Source of the DNA: RBG-16-66-20 sp036560705
Lineage (GTDB): Bacteria > Pseudomonadota > Gammaproteobacteria > Burkholderiales > SG8-39
Direction: 5' to 3'
Length of the DNA: 64,000 bases
Assembly: GCA_036560705.1 (NCBI GenBank)
Contig: DATBQR010000062.1
Span: forward strand, 1-64,000
Position numbers and translations under genes: made by a program. Each line of letters opens with the position of its first letter. The stretch's first letter is position 1. The notes below the pieces were generated by a model. It was given only the letters and a program-made list of their open reading frames with translations, ran no database searches and was not told where the DNA came from. Positions 35,789 to 44,875 of this stretch are shown piece by piece.

Positions 35789-37308
35789 ATCGTGGCGCCG
35801 AGCACCCATGGCGCGAATTCGTCTTCGCCGTAGCCGAACAGCTCGGATTTGCTCTTTTTCCCGGACGCCGTCTCGAGCACCAGCCGGAAAAAGCGCGCGC
35901 CCACCTCGGCCACGCTTTCCTTGCCGTCGATGATGGTGCCGCAGTTGATGTCCATGTCTTCTTCCTGGTGCTCCCAGAGCGCCGTGTTGGTGGCGAGCTT
36001 CAGCGACGGCGCCGGCTTGCAGCCGTAGGCCGAGCCGCGGCCGGTGGTGAAGCAGATCATGTTGGCGCCGCCGGCGACCTGGCCCGTGGCCGACACCGGG
36101 TCGTAGCCCGGCGTGTCCATGTAGACGAAGCCTTTCGCCGTCGCCGGCTCGGCGTACTCCAGCACCTGCACGAGGTTGGTGGTGCCGCCCTTGGCCACCG
36201 CGCCGAGGGACTTCTCCAGGATGGTGGTGAGCCCGCCCGCCTTGTTGCCGGGCGAAGGGTTGTTGTTCATCTCGTTGCCGTTGCGGCGGGTGTACTCCTC
36301 CCACCACCTGATGCGCCCGATCAGTTTTTCGCCGATTTCCCGGCTGGTCGCCCGGCGCGTCAGCAGGTGCTCCGCGCCGTAGATTTCCGGCGTCTCGGAG
36401 AGGATCGCCGTGCCGCCGTGCCGTACCAGCAGGTCCACCGCGGCGCCGAGCGCCGGGTTGGCGCTGATGCCGGAGTAGCCGTCCGAGCCGCCGCACTGCA
36501 GGCCGAGCGTCAGGTGGCTCGCCGGCACCGTCTCGCGTTTTACCTTGTTCGCCTCGGCAAGCACCGCCTCGATGCGCGCCACGCCCTCGCGGATCGCCTT
36601 CGACGTGCCGCCTTTTTCCTGGATGGTGTAGGCGTGCAGCTTGTCGTGCCGCTTCAGGTTCTGCGTGGCCAGCAGACTGTTGATCTGGTTCGCCTCGCAA
36701 CCGAGGCCCACCACCTGCACCGCGTAGAAGTTCGGGTGGCGCGCGTAGCCCGCCATGGTACGGCGGAGCACGTCGATCGCCTCGCCGTCCGAGGCCATGC
36801 CGCAGCCCGATTTGTGCGTCAGCGCGACGACGCCGTCCACGTTCGGATAGGCGTCCAGCCGATTCTCGAAATGCCGCGCAATGGCGCGCGCGACCGTTGC
36901 CGAGCAGTTCACGCTGGTGAGGATGCCGATGTAGTTGCGCGTCGCGACGCGGCCGTCGGGACGCACGATACCCTGGAATGTCGCCGGGTTTTTTTCGTAT
37001 GCAGTTTCAACACAGCCCTGGGAATAGGCGTAATCCCGCTCAAAGTCTCCCATGGCGAGGTTGTGCACGTGCACGTGTTCGCCGGCGCGGATGTCGCGCG
37101 TGGCGAAGCCGATGATCTGGTTGTAGCGCCGCACCGGCTGCCCCGTCTTCACCTCGCGTACGGCGACTTTGTGCCCCGCGGGCACGCGCGCCGCCACGGC
37201 GACGTTGGCCTCCTTCACCAGCGTCGTGCCGGCGGCGAGTTCGACGCGCGCGATGACGACGTCGTCGGCAGGGTTGAGGCGGATGGTGAGGTCGGCGGCC
37301 TGGAGCAT
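35785..37308 (-). CDS. UxaA/GarD-family sugar-acid dehydratase
   Basis: A 507-residue full-length member of the altronate/galactarate dehydratase family, with the N-terminal SAF domain (about 1-90) and the C-terminal catalytic domain. Landmarks are GRVATRNYIGIL, VVALTHKSGCGM, QVVGLGCEANQ, LGLQCGGSDGYSGISANPA and FTTGRGSAYGCKPAPS. Family members dehydrate altronate or galactarate to 2-keto-3-deoxy acids with iron. The substrate cannot be fixed; D-altronate or galactarate are the family's classic ones. GGAGG precedes the ATG by five bases. It lies 19 bases downstream of the PdxA2-type gene, with which it is probably cotranscribed. Confidence 0.88.
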   Translation of the reverse strand: MLQAADLTIRLNPADDVVIARVELAAGTTLVKEANVAVAARVPAGHKVAVREVKTGQPVRRYNQIIGFATRDIRAGEHVHVHNLAMGDFERDYAYSQGCVETAYEKNPATFQGIVRPDGRVATRNYIGILTSVNCSATVARAIARHFENRLDAYPNVDGVVALTHKSGCGMASDGEAIDVLRRTMAGYARHPNFYAVQVVGLGCEANQINSLLATQNLKRHDKLHAYTIQEKGGTSKAIREGVARIEAVLAEANKVKRETVPASHLTLGLQCGGSDGYSGISANPALGAAVDLLVRHGGTAILSETPEIYGAEHLLTRRATSREIGEKLIGRIRWWEEYTRRNGNEMNNNPSPGNKAGGLTTILEKSLGAVAKGGTTNLVQVLEYAEPATAKGFVYMDTPGYDPVSATGQVAGGANMICFTTGRGSAYGCKPAPSLKLATNTALWEHQEEDMDINCGTIIDGKESVAEVGARFFRLVLETASGKKSKSELFGYGEDEFAPWVLGATM

Positions 37309-37327
37309 GGTTCCTCCGGATTCAATC

Positions 37328-38380
37328 TTAGCGCGGCGCGACCACGCGTGCGTGCGGTGCCGGCGCGTACGGGTGCGGCGCCAGCGCGTACGGGTGCGGC
37401 GCCAGCGCCGCGGCCTGCCTGAGCGCTTCGATCATGCTGCGTTCGTCCGCCTTGCCGGTGCCGGCGATGTCGAACGCGGTGCCGTGGTCCACGGACGTAC
37501 GCACGATCGGCAGCCCGGCCGTGACGTTGACGCCGTGTTCCAGGCCCATGGCCTTCACCGGCCCGTGTCCCTGATCGTGATACATGGCCACCACCAGGTC
37601 GTAGTCGCCGCGCGCCGCGAGGTAGAACAGGCTGTCCGCCGGAAGAGGTCCGTCCACCTTCCAGCCGCGCTTGCGCGCCGCTTCGATCGCGGGAACGATC
37701 TTCTTTTCCTCCTCGCCGCGTCCGAACAGGCCGTTCTCGCCCGCGTGCGGGTTGATGCCGCAGACGCCGATGCGCGGTTCCTTGCCGTTGGCACGCATCA
37801 GCAATTCGCGGCCGCGCGCGATGGTGCGTTCCACCAGCGCGGCGTCGATCTTCTCGATGGCGTCCAGCAGGCCGATGTGCGCGGTGACGTGGATGACGCG
37901 CAGCTTCGGCGCGAGCAGCGTCAGCGACACCTCCTTCGTGCCGGTCAGCTTCGCCAGCAACTCGGTATGCCCGGGAAAGCGGTGGCCGGCCGCGTTCATC
38001 GCCTCCTTGTTGATCGGGGCGGTGCAGATGGCGTCGATGGAACGCTCCAGCGCGAGCTGCACCGCGCGCTCGATGTAGCGGTAGGCGGCTTCGCCCGCCG
38101 CCGCCGAAACCTTGCCGTAGGGGAGATCCGCGGGCACGGACGCGAGATCGATGATTTCGACGGTACCGGTTTTGAAGTTGGCTTCTCCCGGTTTTTCTAT
38201 CGAACGAATATCGATGGCCAACTTCAAAAGATCCTTCGCTCTCGCCAGTTGCCGCGCGTCGCCGATGACCAGCGGCCTGCACAGCGCGTAGGCGTCGGCG
38301 CGGGCGAGCGCCTTCATCACGACCTCGGGGCCGACGCCGGCCGGGTCGCCCATGGTGATGCCGATCAGTGGAAGATTCAT
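37328..38380 (-). CDS. pdxA2: PdxA2-type 4-phospho-threonate/erythronate 3-dehydrogenase
   Basis: A 350-residue PdxA-family NAD-dependent dehydrogenase. Diagnostic pieces are PLIGITMGDPAGVGPE (3-18), the metal ligands in TAHIGLLDAI and YHDQGHGPVKAMGL, and INPHAGE. Adjacent to a DUF1537 kinase, it is more likely PdxA2, which oxidises and decarboxylates 4-phospho-D-threonate or -erythronate to dihydroxyacetone phosphate, than the pyridoxine enzyme. The ATG overlaps the kinase TGA as ATGA, which fixes the start. The last 20 or so residues are an extension encoded by a 21-base tandem repeat (PHPYALAPHPYAPAPH). Confidence 0.85.
   Translation of the reverse strand: MNLPLIGITMGDPAGVGPEVVMKALARADAYALCRPLVIGDARQLARAKDLLKLAIDIRSIEKPGEANFKTGTVEIIDLASVPADLPYGKVSAAAGEAAYRYIERAVQLALERSIDAICTAPINKEAMNAAGHRFPGHTELLAKLTGTKEVSLTLLAPKLRVIHVTAHIGLLDAIEKIDAALVERTIARGRELLMRANGKEPRIGVCGINPHAGENGLFGRGEEEKKIVPAIEAARKRGWKVDGPLPADSLFYLAARGDYDLVVAMYHDQGHGPVKAMGLEHGVNVTAGLPIVRTSVDHGTAFDIAGTGKADERSMIEALRQAAALAPHPYALAPHPYAPAPHARVVAPR
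37350..37406. repeat. 21-base tandem repeat at the pdxA2 3' end
   Basis: Two identical 21-base units (37365-37385 and 37386-37406, beginning GCGTACGGGTGCGGCGCCAG) are preceded by a degenerate partial unit. Being a multiple of three, the repeat adds PHPYA-type residues to the C-terminus without breaking the frame. Confidence 0.75.
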
Positions 38381-39447
38381 TTGCCTTTCATCTCGCGTTT
38401 CAGGCGCGCCACGCACTTCGCCAGCGTATCCGGCTTGCCGAAGGCGCCTGCCTTGGTGCAGACCAGCGTGCCGTCGCGCGTCATGCCGAATGGTACGCCG
38501 GGCTCGACCTCGCCCTGCAGGCTGAATTCGCGGATGCCGCGCGCGCCCAGTACGGCGCGCGCCGTCTCGCCGCCCGTGAGCACGTAGTGGACGCGCGGCG
38601 CGGCCTGCGCCACCAGGCGGCCGAGCCGCCGTACGGCGGGGATGTCGCGCGGCGCCGGCTCCCGCGTCCAGGCCATCTGCACGAGGATATTGGCGGGATC
38701 GCGCGCCAGCCGTCGCGCCTGCAGCACCGAGACCGCCGACGCGCTGCCGACGACCGTGATGACCGGGCGGCGAGGGGCCGCCCGGCGGGGCGCCGGGCGC
38801 TTGCGCGAAAGCGTCCTGGCGAGCGCGCGGGCGAGACCGGCCGAACCGGCGAACAGCGGCCGCGGCTGCAGCGCGAGGCCGGCCCTGGCGATGCGGTCGA
38901 GGTCTGCGTCGGATTCCGCGTCGCAGGCGAGCGCGTGGGCCCCGGTTGCCAGTGCGGCACGCAGCGCGCCGGCGAGGGAGCCGCTGCGCACGGCCGCGAG
39001 ATCGATGTGCGTCGCCGGCAATCCGGCGCCGGAAAGCAGGGCGCGAAGATCTCCGGAAGGCGGCTTTCCCGACAGGTGGAGCCGCGCATTGCGCACGGTC
39101 CGCCCCTGGCCCGGGAAGGCGGGCGCGAAAAGCACGGGCTTCTTGCCCGGGAACGCGCGCTGGGCACTGGAGAGTTCGGCGCCGACATGTCCGCGCAGCG
39201 TCGAGTCGATCTTCTTGAACAGGACGGTTGCGCGGCTCGCCCGGTGCGCGGAGAACGCACGGCGCACGATGCCGCGCGCGGACTTTTCCGATCGCGAGCG
39301 CGTGTCCAGGTCCAGCGCAACCACTTCCGCGTTCGAGCGGGCGCCGGGATGAAGGAGAACTGAAATCAACCTGGCGCGGCCGAGGAAGGCCGCGGCGCTG
39401 TCGGCGGCGCCGGTCAGGTCATCGGCGAGGATGAGGACGCGTGCCAG
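38377..39447 (-). CDS. DUF1537 four-carbon-acid sugar kinase (DtnK/DenK/OtnK type)
   Basis: A DUF1537 kinase, about 356 residues if read from the CTG at 39447. The family's N-terminal motif VLILADDLTGAADSA is encoded at about 39438-39394, upstream of the first conventional start (TTG at 39369), so translation must begin before it, yet no in-frame ATG, GTG or TTG occurs back to inside dctM. CTG (39447-39445), two bases past the dctM stop region, is the best candidate. Other landmarks are KKIDSTLRGHVGAEL, FAPAFPGQGR and the C-terminal ATP site LTGGETARAVL and LVCTKAGAFGKPDTL. It would phosphorylate D-threonate, D-erythronate or an oxo-tetronate for the adjacent PdxA2. It is shorter than most relatives (about 400-430). 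Confidence 0.8.
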   Translation of the reverse strand: MARVLILADDLTGAADSAAAFLGRARLISVLLHPGARSNAEVVALDLDTRSRSEKSARGIVRRAFSAHRASRATVLFKKIDSTLRGHVGAELSSAQRAFPGKKPVLFAPAFPGQGRTVRNARLHLSGKPPSGDLRALLSGAGLPATHIDLAAVRSGSLAGALRAALATGAHALACDAESDADLDRIARAGLALQPRPLFAGSAGLARALARTLSRKRPAPRRAAPRRPVITVVGSASAVSVLQARRLARDPANILVQMAWTREPAPRDIPAVRRLGRLVAQAAPRVHYVLTGGETARAVLGARGIREFSLQGEVEPGVPFGMTRDGTLVCTKAGAFGKPDTLAKCVARLKREMKGK

Positions 39448-39451
39448 CCGG

Positions 39452-40852
39452 CTAAAAGAATTTTCTGGGGAGCCAGAGCGTGACTTCTGGAATGTAGGTG
39501 ACCACGACCAGGCTGACCAGCAGGCACAGCAGCCAGGGCAGGATGGCGACGGTGGTGCGCTCGACCGAGAGCTTCGCCACGCGCGCGAGCACGAACAGCA
39601 CCATCCCCATGGGCGGATGCAGCAGGCCGATCATCAGGTTGAGGACCATGACGAGGCCGAAATGCACCGGATCGATGCCGAGTTTCAGTACGATCGGCAT
39701 CAGGATCGGCACCAGGATCAGGATCGCCGCCGTGGTCTCGAGGAAGCAGCCGACGAACAGCATCAGGATGTTGGCGAGGAACAGGAACATCGCCGGCTTG
39801 TCGGTGATGGCAAGAACTCCGTTGCTGATCGCCTCGGCGACGTGGGTTACCGTGAGCAGCCAGCTGAAGATCGAGGCAGCGGCGACGATCAGCAGCACGG
39901 TCGAGGTGGTCTCGATGGTGTCCATCGAAGCCTTGATCAGCATCCGCCAGCTGAGCGACCGGTAGCGCACCAGGCCGAGGAACAGCGCCCATACCACCGC
40001 GGCCACCGCCGCCTCGGTGGGCGTGAACCAGCCCATGGTCATGCCGCCGATGAGGATGACCGGCGCCATCAGCGCCATCACTGCGGAGAACTTGAATATC
40101 CAGTCGAGCGCGAGGAGGGCGCCGAAGCTGATGCCGGTGGCCCAGTTGGACGATACGCCCACCAGCGTGAGCAGCCAGATGGCGAACGGGAAGCAGAGGA
40201 CGATGACGATCTCGAGGGTCGCCTTGACGAGCCTGGCCCAGGAGAACGGCGTGTCCGAGCCGTAGCCGCGCGTATGCGCATAGTAGGCCACGGTGAGCAT
40301 CATGAAGATGGACATGACGATGCCGGGGACCACGCCGCCGAGAAACAGCTGGCCGATGGAGACGTTGGCCATCATGCCGTAGATCACGAACGGCAGCGAC
40401 GGCGGGATGATCGGCCCCAGTGTCGCCGAGGCCGCGGTGACGCCGACCGAAAACTCGATCGGGTAGCCGTGGTCGTTCATCGCCTTGATCTCGATGGTGC
40501 CGAGGCCGGCGGCGTCGGCGATCGCAGTGCCCGACATGCCGGAGAAAATCATCGAGCCCACCACGTTGACGTGGCCGAGGCCGCCCTTCATCCAGCCCAC
40601 CAGCGCCAGGGCGAAGTTGTAGATCTGGTTGGTGATGCCCGCGGTGTTCATCAGGTTGCCCGCGAGGATGAAGAACGGCACCGCCAGCAGGGGGAAGGAA
40701 TCGAGCCCGCCGACCATGCGGTGGATGACGACGTAATCGGGGACCGTGCCGGTCGCCATCACGTAGATGAGCGACGCGGCCGACATGGCGAGCGCCACCG
40801 GCAGGCCGGTCGCCATCAGCGCGAGGAACGACGCCAGCATCGCGCCGCTCAT
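39452..40852 (-). CDS. dctM: TRAP transporter large permease (DctM)
   Basis: A 466-residue DctM/SiaM-type protein with about 12-13 hydrophobic segments. Family landmarks are SFPLLAVPFFILAGNLMNTAGIT near residues 52-74, FSGMSGTAIADAAGLGTIEI (about 108-127), TLGPIIPPSLPFVIYG and WFTPTEAAVAAVVWALFLG. It is the channel subunit that imports the acid delivered by DctP, using the sodium or proton gradient. It lies 19 bases after dctQ; the kinase gene follows immediately. Confidence 0.94.
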   Translation of the reverse strand: MSGAMLASFLALMATGLPVALAMSAASLIYVMATGTVPDYVVIHRMVGGLDSFPLLAVPFFILAGNLMNTAGITNQIYNFALALVGWMKGGLGHVNVVGSMIFSGMSGTAIADAAGLGTIEIKAMNDHGYPIEFSVGVTAASATLGPIIPPSLPFVIYGMMANVSIGQLFLGGVVPGIVMSIFMMLTVAYYAHTRGYGSDTPFSWARLVKATLEIVIVLCFPFAIWLLTLVGVSSNWATGISFGALLALDWIFKFSAVMALMAPVILIGGMTMGWFTPTEAAVAAVVWALFLGLVRYRSLSWRMLIKASMDTIETTSTVLLIVAAASIFSWLLTVTHVAEAISNGVLAITDKPAMFLFLANILMLFVGCFLETTAAILILVPILMPIVLKLGIDPVHFGLVMVLNLMIGLLHPPMGMVLFVLARVAKLSVERTTVAILPWLLCLLVSLVVVTYIPEVTLWLPRKFF

Positions 40853-40871
40853 GAAGGATTCGCGCTTGCGC

Positions 40872-41444
40872 TCAAATGGTCTCCGTGATGGCGATTTCCG
40901 GCCGCTCGAGCACGCTGTAGCCGCGCCGCCAGTTTTCGATCGCCACCATGATCGACCGGTAGAGCATCATGACGAAGCCGAACAGGACGAACGAGTAGAC
41001 GATGCCGATCGGCAAGTCGATGACCGCCATGCGCGAAGAGCCGATTTTGCCGATCAGCACCCAGGTCAGCCAGGCCGCATAGGCGAAGAAGATCGTCCTG
41101 AAGACGTCGATGGCGGTGGAAAGCGCGCGCCCCACCAGGCGGGGCATGAAGCGGTAGAACACGTCCACCTGGATGTGGTTGTTCTTGCGCACCGAGATCG
41201 AGGCGCCGATGAACACCATGCTGATGAGCAGATAGCGCGCGATTTCCTCGGTCCAGCCGGCGGAATCGTTCAGCGCGTAGCGGGTGAAGAACTGGATGAA
41301 CACCACCGCCGCCAGGACCCAGAACAGGGCGAGGGCGAGCCAGTCCTCCCAGCCGTGGCCGGACAGGTCGATCGGCGCGTCCTCGACGTGGAACTGGCCG
41401 TCCTCGCCCAGCACGTGTTCCTGCGCGGCTTCCTTGCTTTCCAC
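40872..41444 (-). CDS. dctQ: TRAP transporter small permease (DctQ)
   Basis: A 190-residue small membrane subunit with four predicted helices (about 35-55, 70-90, 110-130, 148-170). It has the family's WTEEIARYLLISMVFIGASISVRKNNHIQVD region. It partners DctM in the tripartite transporter. An acidic, soluble N-terminal extension of about 30 residues precedes the first helix. It starts three bases after the stop of the sugar-acid dehydratase gene, indicating one operon. Confidence 0.92.
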   Translation of the reverse strand: MESKEAAQEHVLGEDGQFHVEDAPIDLSGHGWEDWLALALFWVLAAVVFIQFFTRYALNDSAGWTEEIARYLLISMVFIGASISVRKNNHIQVDVFYRFMPRLVGRALSTAIDVFRTIFFAYAAWLTWVLIGKIGSSRMAVIDLPIGIVYSFVLFGFVMMLYRSIMVAIENWRRGYSVLERPEIAITETI

Positions 41445-41447
41445 GGC

Positions 41448-43196
41448 TCAGTGATTGTCGCGCGGCACGAAGGGACCGGATTTGCCGGCGAGGAAATCGA
41501 GGTCGGCGCCCTGGTCGGCCTGCAGCACGTGGTCGAAGTAGAGTTTCCAGTAGCCCCGGGGCAGGGGGGATTTCGGTTTTTTCCAGGCCTTCTTTCTCCT
41601 GGAAATTTCCTTCGAAGAGACCTTCAATTCGAGCTTCCGCTTCGCCACATCCAGTTCGATCATGTCGCCGTTCCGCACCAACGCCAGCAGGCCGCCCGCG
41701 GCCGCCTCGGGAACCATGTGCAGGATCACCGTGCCGTAGGCGGTGCCGCTCATGCGCGCATCCGAGATGCGCACCATGTCGGTGACGCCTTTCTTCAGGA
41801 GCTTCGGCGGCAGCGGCATGTTGCCGACTTCGGCCATGCCCGGGTAGCCCTTCGGGCCGCAGTTCTTCAGCACCATGATGCATTTCTCGTCGATGTCCAG
41901 CTGCGGATCGTCGATGCGCTTGTGGAAGTCCTCGATGTTCTCGAACACCACCGCGCGGCCGCGGTGCTTCATGAGCTTCGGCGTCGCGGCCGAGGGCTTG
42001 ATGATGGCGCCGCCGGGGCACAGGTTGCCGCGCAGCACCGCGATGCCGGTGTTCTTCTTGAACGGCTTCCTGAACGGGGTGATGACGTCGCGGTTGTGGC
42101 AGGGCGCGTCCTTGTTGTTGTCCCAGATGGTTCCGCCGTTGACGGTCGGGGAATTTTTATGCAACAGATTATTTTCCCCAAGCTCGCGCAATACGGCCGG
42201 CAACCCCCCCGCGTAGCAGAAATCCTCCATCAGGTATTTGCCGTTCGGCATCAGGTTGACGAGCGTGTGCACGCCGCGCCCGAGCCGGTCCCAGTCGTTC
42301 AGCGTCAGGTCGACGCCCAGCCGCCGCGCGATGGCGATCAGGTGAATCACCGCGTTGGTCGAGCCGCCGATGGCCGCATTGGCGCGGATCGCGTTCTCGA
42401 AGGCCTGCTTGGTCAGGATTTTCGAAATCGTGACTTTCCGCTTCACCAGTTCCACGATGCGCCGGCCCGCCATGCGCGCGAGCACGTTGCGGCGCGCGTC
42501 CACCGCCGGGTAGGCGGCGTTGCCCGGCATGCCGATGCCGAGCGCCTCCACCATCGAGGCCATGGTCGAGGCGGTGCCCATGGTCATGCAATGCCCGTGC
42601 GAGCGGTGCATGCAGGACTCGGCCTCGTGAAACTCGTCCAGCGTGATCTTGCCCGCGCGCAAGTCCTCGGACATCGACCAGACGTTGGTGCCCGAGCCGA
42701 TGTCGGTGCCGCGGTATTTGCCCGAGAGCATCGGGCCGCCCGAGACCGCGATGGTCGGCAGGTCCACCGAGGATGCGCCCATCAGCAGCGACGGCGTGGT
42801 CTTGTCGCAGCCGACCAGCAGCACCGTGCCGTCGAGCGGGTTGGCGCGCAGCGATTCCTCGACGTCCATCGAGGCGAGGTTGCGGTAGAGCATCGCGGTG
42901 GGGCGCAGCAGCGTCTCGCCGAGCGACATCACCGGGAATTCCATCGGGAAGCCGCCTGCTTCCAGCACCCCCGCCTTGACGTGCTCGGCGAGGACGCGGA
43001 AGTGGGAGTTGCACGGCACCAGCTCGGAATAGGTATTGCAGATGCCGATCACCGGGCGGCCGTCGAACTGGTCCTGCGGCACGCCGCGGTTCTTCGTCCA
43101 GCTTCTATAGATGAAGCCGTAGATGTCCTCGCGCCCGAACCACTTGACGCTGCGCAGTTCGGGGGCAGTCTTCGCGGGCTTTGCTTTCCGGCTCAC
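41448..43196 (-). CDS. IlvD/EDD-family sugar-acid dehydratase (L-arabinonate dehydratase-like)
   Basis: A 582-residue Fe-S dehydratase. Cysteines 62, 130 and 203 (PCNSH, VGCDKTTP, GHCMTMGTAS) lie exactly three residues on from the [2Fe-2S] ligands Cys59, Cys127 and Cys200 that I recall for Rhizobium L-arabinonate dehydratase. Lys132 is the expected carboxylated metal ligand, and DARMSGTAYG holds the catalytic serine. The C-terminal HVLQADQGADLDFL and VPRDNH are typical of the sugar-acid branch, not of branched-chain IlvD. It would dehydrate an aldonate to a 2-keto-3-deoxy acid. L-arabinonate, D-fuconate or a related acid is plausible. It overlaps dctP by four bases. Confidence 0.88.
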   Translation of the reverse strand: MSRKAKPAKTAPELRSVKWFGREDIYGFIYRSWTKNRGVPQDQFDGRPVIGICNTYSELVPCNSHFRVLAEHVKAGVLEAGGFPMEFPVMSLGETLLRPTAMLYRNLASMDVEESLRANPLDGTVLLVGCDKTTPSLLMGASSVDLPTIAVSGGPMLSGKYRGTDIGSGTNVWSMSEDLRAGKITLDEFHEAESCMHRSHGHCMTMGTASTMASMVEALGIGMPGNAAYPAVDARRNVLARMAGRRIVELVKRKVTISKILTKQAFENAIRANAAIGGSTNAVIHLIAIARRLGVDLTLNDWDRLGRGVHTLVNLMPNGKYLMEDFCYAGGLPAVLRELGENNLLHKNSPTVNGGTIWDNNKDAPCHNRDVITPFRKPFKKNTGIAVLRGNLCPGGAIIKPSAATPKLMKHRGRAVVFENIEDFHKRIDDPQLDIDEKCIMVLKNCGPKGYPGMAEVGNMPLPPKLLKKGVTDMVRISDARMSGTAYGTVILHMVPEAAAGGLLALVRNGDMIELDVAKRKLELKVSSKEISRRKKAWKKPKSPLPRGYWKLYFDHVLQADQGADLDFLAGKSGPFVPRDNH

Positions 43197-44161
43197 TTGA
43201 TCGCCTGCACCCTGTCGTAGAGCGCCTTGTCCCAGGTGGCGTCCGGCCCGGTGTGGAACGGGATGAACACTTTCTTGAACGCCTCGCGATCGGACTTCAC
43301 CACGATCTTCTTGTACTTGTTGGTGAAATCATCGACCAGCTTGGCTTCCGAGGCGGCAATGTCGTCGGTCGCCCTGGCGGCTGCTTCACGGAAGATGTCC
43401 TGGAAGGCCTTCTTGTCGGCATCCGACAGGGTTTTCCAGACATGGCCGCCGACGATGGTGAGCAGCATCTCGGTGATGTGGCCGGTCAGGTTGATGTGCG
43501 ACTGCACCTCGTAGAACTTCTTCGCCTCGATGGTCGGCAGCGGATTCTCCTGCGCGTCCACGGTCTTGTTCTGCAGCGCGAGGTAGACCTCGGCGAAGGC
43601 GATCGGCGTCGCGTTCGCCCCGACCACCTTCGGGTACATGATGTAGAGCGGCGCATCGGGCACGCGCAGCTTGAGGCCCTTCATGTCCTCGGGCTTGACG
43701 ATCGCCTTGTTGGCGGTGGTATGGCGCACGCCGTAGTAGGTGAAGGCGATCGGCCGGTTGCCGCCCTTGGCGTAGTACTGGTCGGCGAGTTCCGCCAGCA
43801 CCGCGCTATGCGAGAACTTCTTCCAGTGGTCGAAGTCGCGGAACATGTACGGCGCGCCGCCGATGGCGAGCGGCGGATAGGTGCGCGCCGCGAACGCCTG
43901 GCCGGTGTAGATCAGGTCCACGGTGCCCAGCGACAGCGCCTGGTTGATCTGGGTTTCGTTGCCCAGCGCCGATGCGGGGAACACATCCATGGTGTAGCGG
44001 TTGCCGGTGCGCTTGGGAAGCTCGGCCGCGGCCCACAGCGCCCATTTGTGGTACGGCTCCGAGGTCTCGTAGACGTGCGCGAATTTCAATTTTTGCTGGG
44101 CGAGCGCGATCCCAGGTAAAGCAAGCATGCACAGAACGACGAACGATGCGATGCGTTTCAC
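43193..44161 (-). CDS. dctP: TRAP transporter substrate-binding protein (DctP)
   Basis: A 322-residue periplasmic receptor with a signal peptide (MKRIASFVVLCMLALPGIALA, cleaved before QQ). The DctP domain contains LKLRVPDAPLYIMY (near 170-183), with the conserved arginine that binds substrate carboxylates, and VDAQENPLPTIEAKKFYEV. The start is a GTG with AGGGGA upstream. It lies 12 bases after the SDR gene and overlaps the dehydratase gene. Its ligand is presumably a sugar acid metabolised by the neighbouring enzymes. Confidence 0.93.
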   Translation of the reverse strand: MKRIASFVVLCMLALPGIALAQQKLKFAHVYETSEPYHKWALWAAAELPKRTGNRYTMDVFPASALGNETQINQALSLGTVDLIYTGQAFAARTYPPLAIGGAPYMFRDFDHWKKFSHSAVLAELADQYYAKGGNRPIAFTYYGVRHTTANKAIVKPEDMKGLKLRVPDAPLYIMYPKVVGANATPIAFAEVYLALQNKTVDAQENPLPTIEAKKFYEVQSHINLTGHITEMLLTIVGGHVWKTLSDADKKAFQDIFREAAARATDDIAASEAKLVDDFTNKYKKIVVKSDREAFKKVFIPFHTGPDATWDKALYDRVQAIK

Positions 44162-44173
44162 AGTTTCCCCTTT

Positions 44174-44875
44174 TTAGTAAGTTGCCCTGCCGCCGGAAAT
44201 ATCGAATACCGCGCCGGTGCTGAACGAGCAGTCCTCGGACGCGAGCCAGCCCGCGAGCGCGGCGATCTCCTCCACGTTCACGAAGCGGTTCATCGGGATC
44301 TTCGAGAGCATGTAGGCGATGTGCTCCCTGGTCATCTGCTCGAAGATCGCCGTTTTCGCCGCCGCCGGCGTGATGCAGTTCACCAGCACGCCGGTCTGCG
44401 CGAGTTCCTTGCCGAGCGACTTGGTGAGCGAGATCACGCCCGCCTTGGACGCGCTGTAGGCGACCGCGTTCGGATTGCCTTCCTTGCCGGCGACCGAGGC
44501 GATGTTGACGATGCGCCCGTATTTCGCCTTCACCATGTGCGGCGCCACCGCGCGGCAGCAGAGGAACTGGCTGGTGAGGTTGACGCGCATGACGCGCTCC
44601 CACTCATCGACTGGGTAGTCCACCGTCGGCGCGTTCAGGCCGGCGACACCGGCGTTATTTACCAGAATATCTATTTTTTTTAATTTTTCTATCGTGTTCT
44701 TCAAGGCAAGTTGAATCGAATCATTGTTCGATACGTCCACTTTCTCCGTTCCATCTAGATCCCACACGGCAACCTTCGCTCCCGAAGCCTCCAGGCGCTT
44801 GACGATGGCGGCGCCGATGCCCTGCATGCCGCCTGTGACGACCGCGGTCCTGCCCTTTAAATCAAGCTGGTTCAT
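44174..44875 (-). CDS. Short-chain dehydrogenase/reductase
   Basis: A 233-residue classical SDR. The NAD(P) motif is TGGMQGIGAA (near 14-23), the structural motif is NNAG, and the catalytic residues are in IASVAGKEG and the YSASKAG tetrad near residue 142. A GGM loop replaces the more usual TGG-A/S-x-G-IG form. It is encoded within the sugar-acid operon, with its ATG overlapping the ABC permease TGA and dctP 12 bases downstream. It likely oxidises a sugar or sugar acid taken up by the ABC system; the exact substrate is unknown. An AT-rich segment (about 44655-44720) uses codons rare elsewhere in the window. Confidence 0.88.
   Translation of the reverse strand: MNQLDLKGRTAVVTGGMQGIGAAIVKRLEASGAKVAVWDLDGTEKVDVSNNDSIQLALKNTIEKLKKIDILVNNAGVAGLNAPTVDYPVDEWERVMRVNLTSQFLCCRAVAPHMVKAKYGRIVNIASVAGKEGNPNAVAYSASKAGVISLTKSLGKELAQTGVLVNCITPAAAKTAIFEQMTREHIAYMLSKIPMNRFVNVEEIAALAGWLASEDCSFSTGAVFDISGGRATY

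Noticed and set aside
35789..36700. A long minus-strand frame that would fuse the DUF4189-like protein to upstream residues
   Set aside because: The upstream part is an alternative frame of the UxaA/GarD gene; the signal peptide marks the true start near 35788.
37328..37420. Possible frameshift at the pdxA2 C-terminus
   Set aside because: The unusual tail is explained by an in-frame 21-base repeat, and the conserved part of the protein is complete before it.
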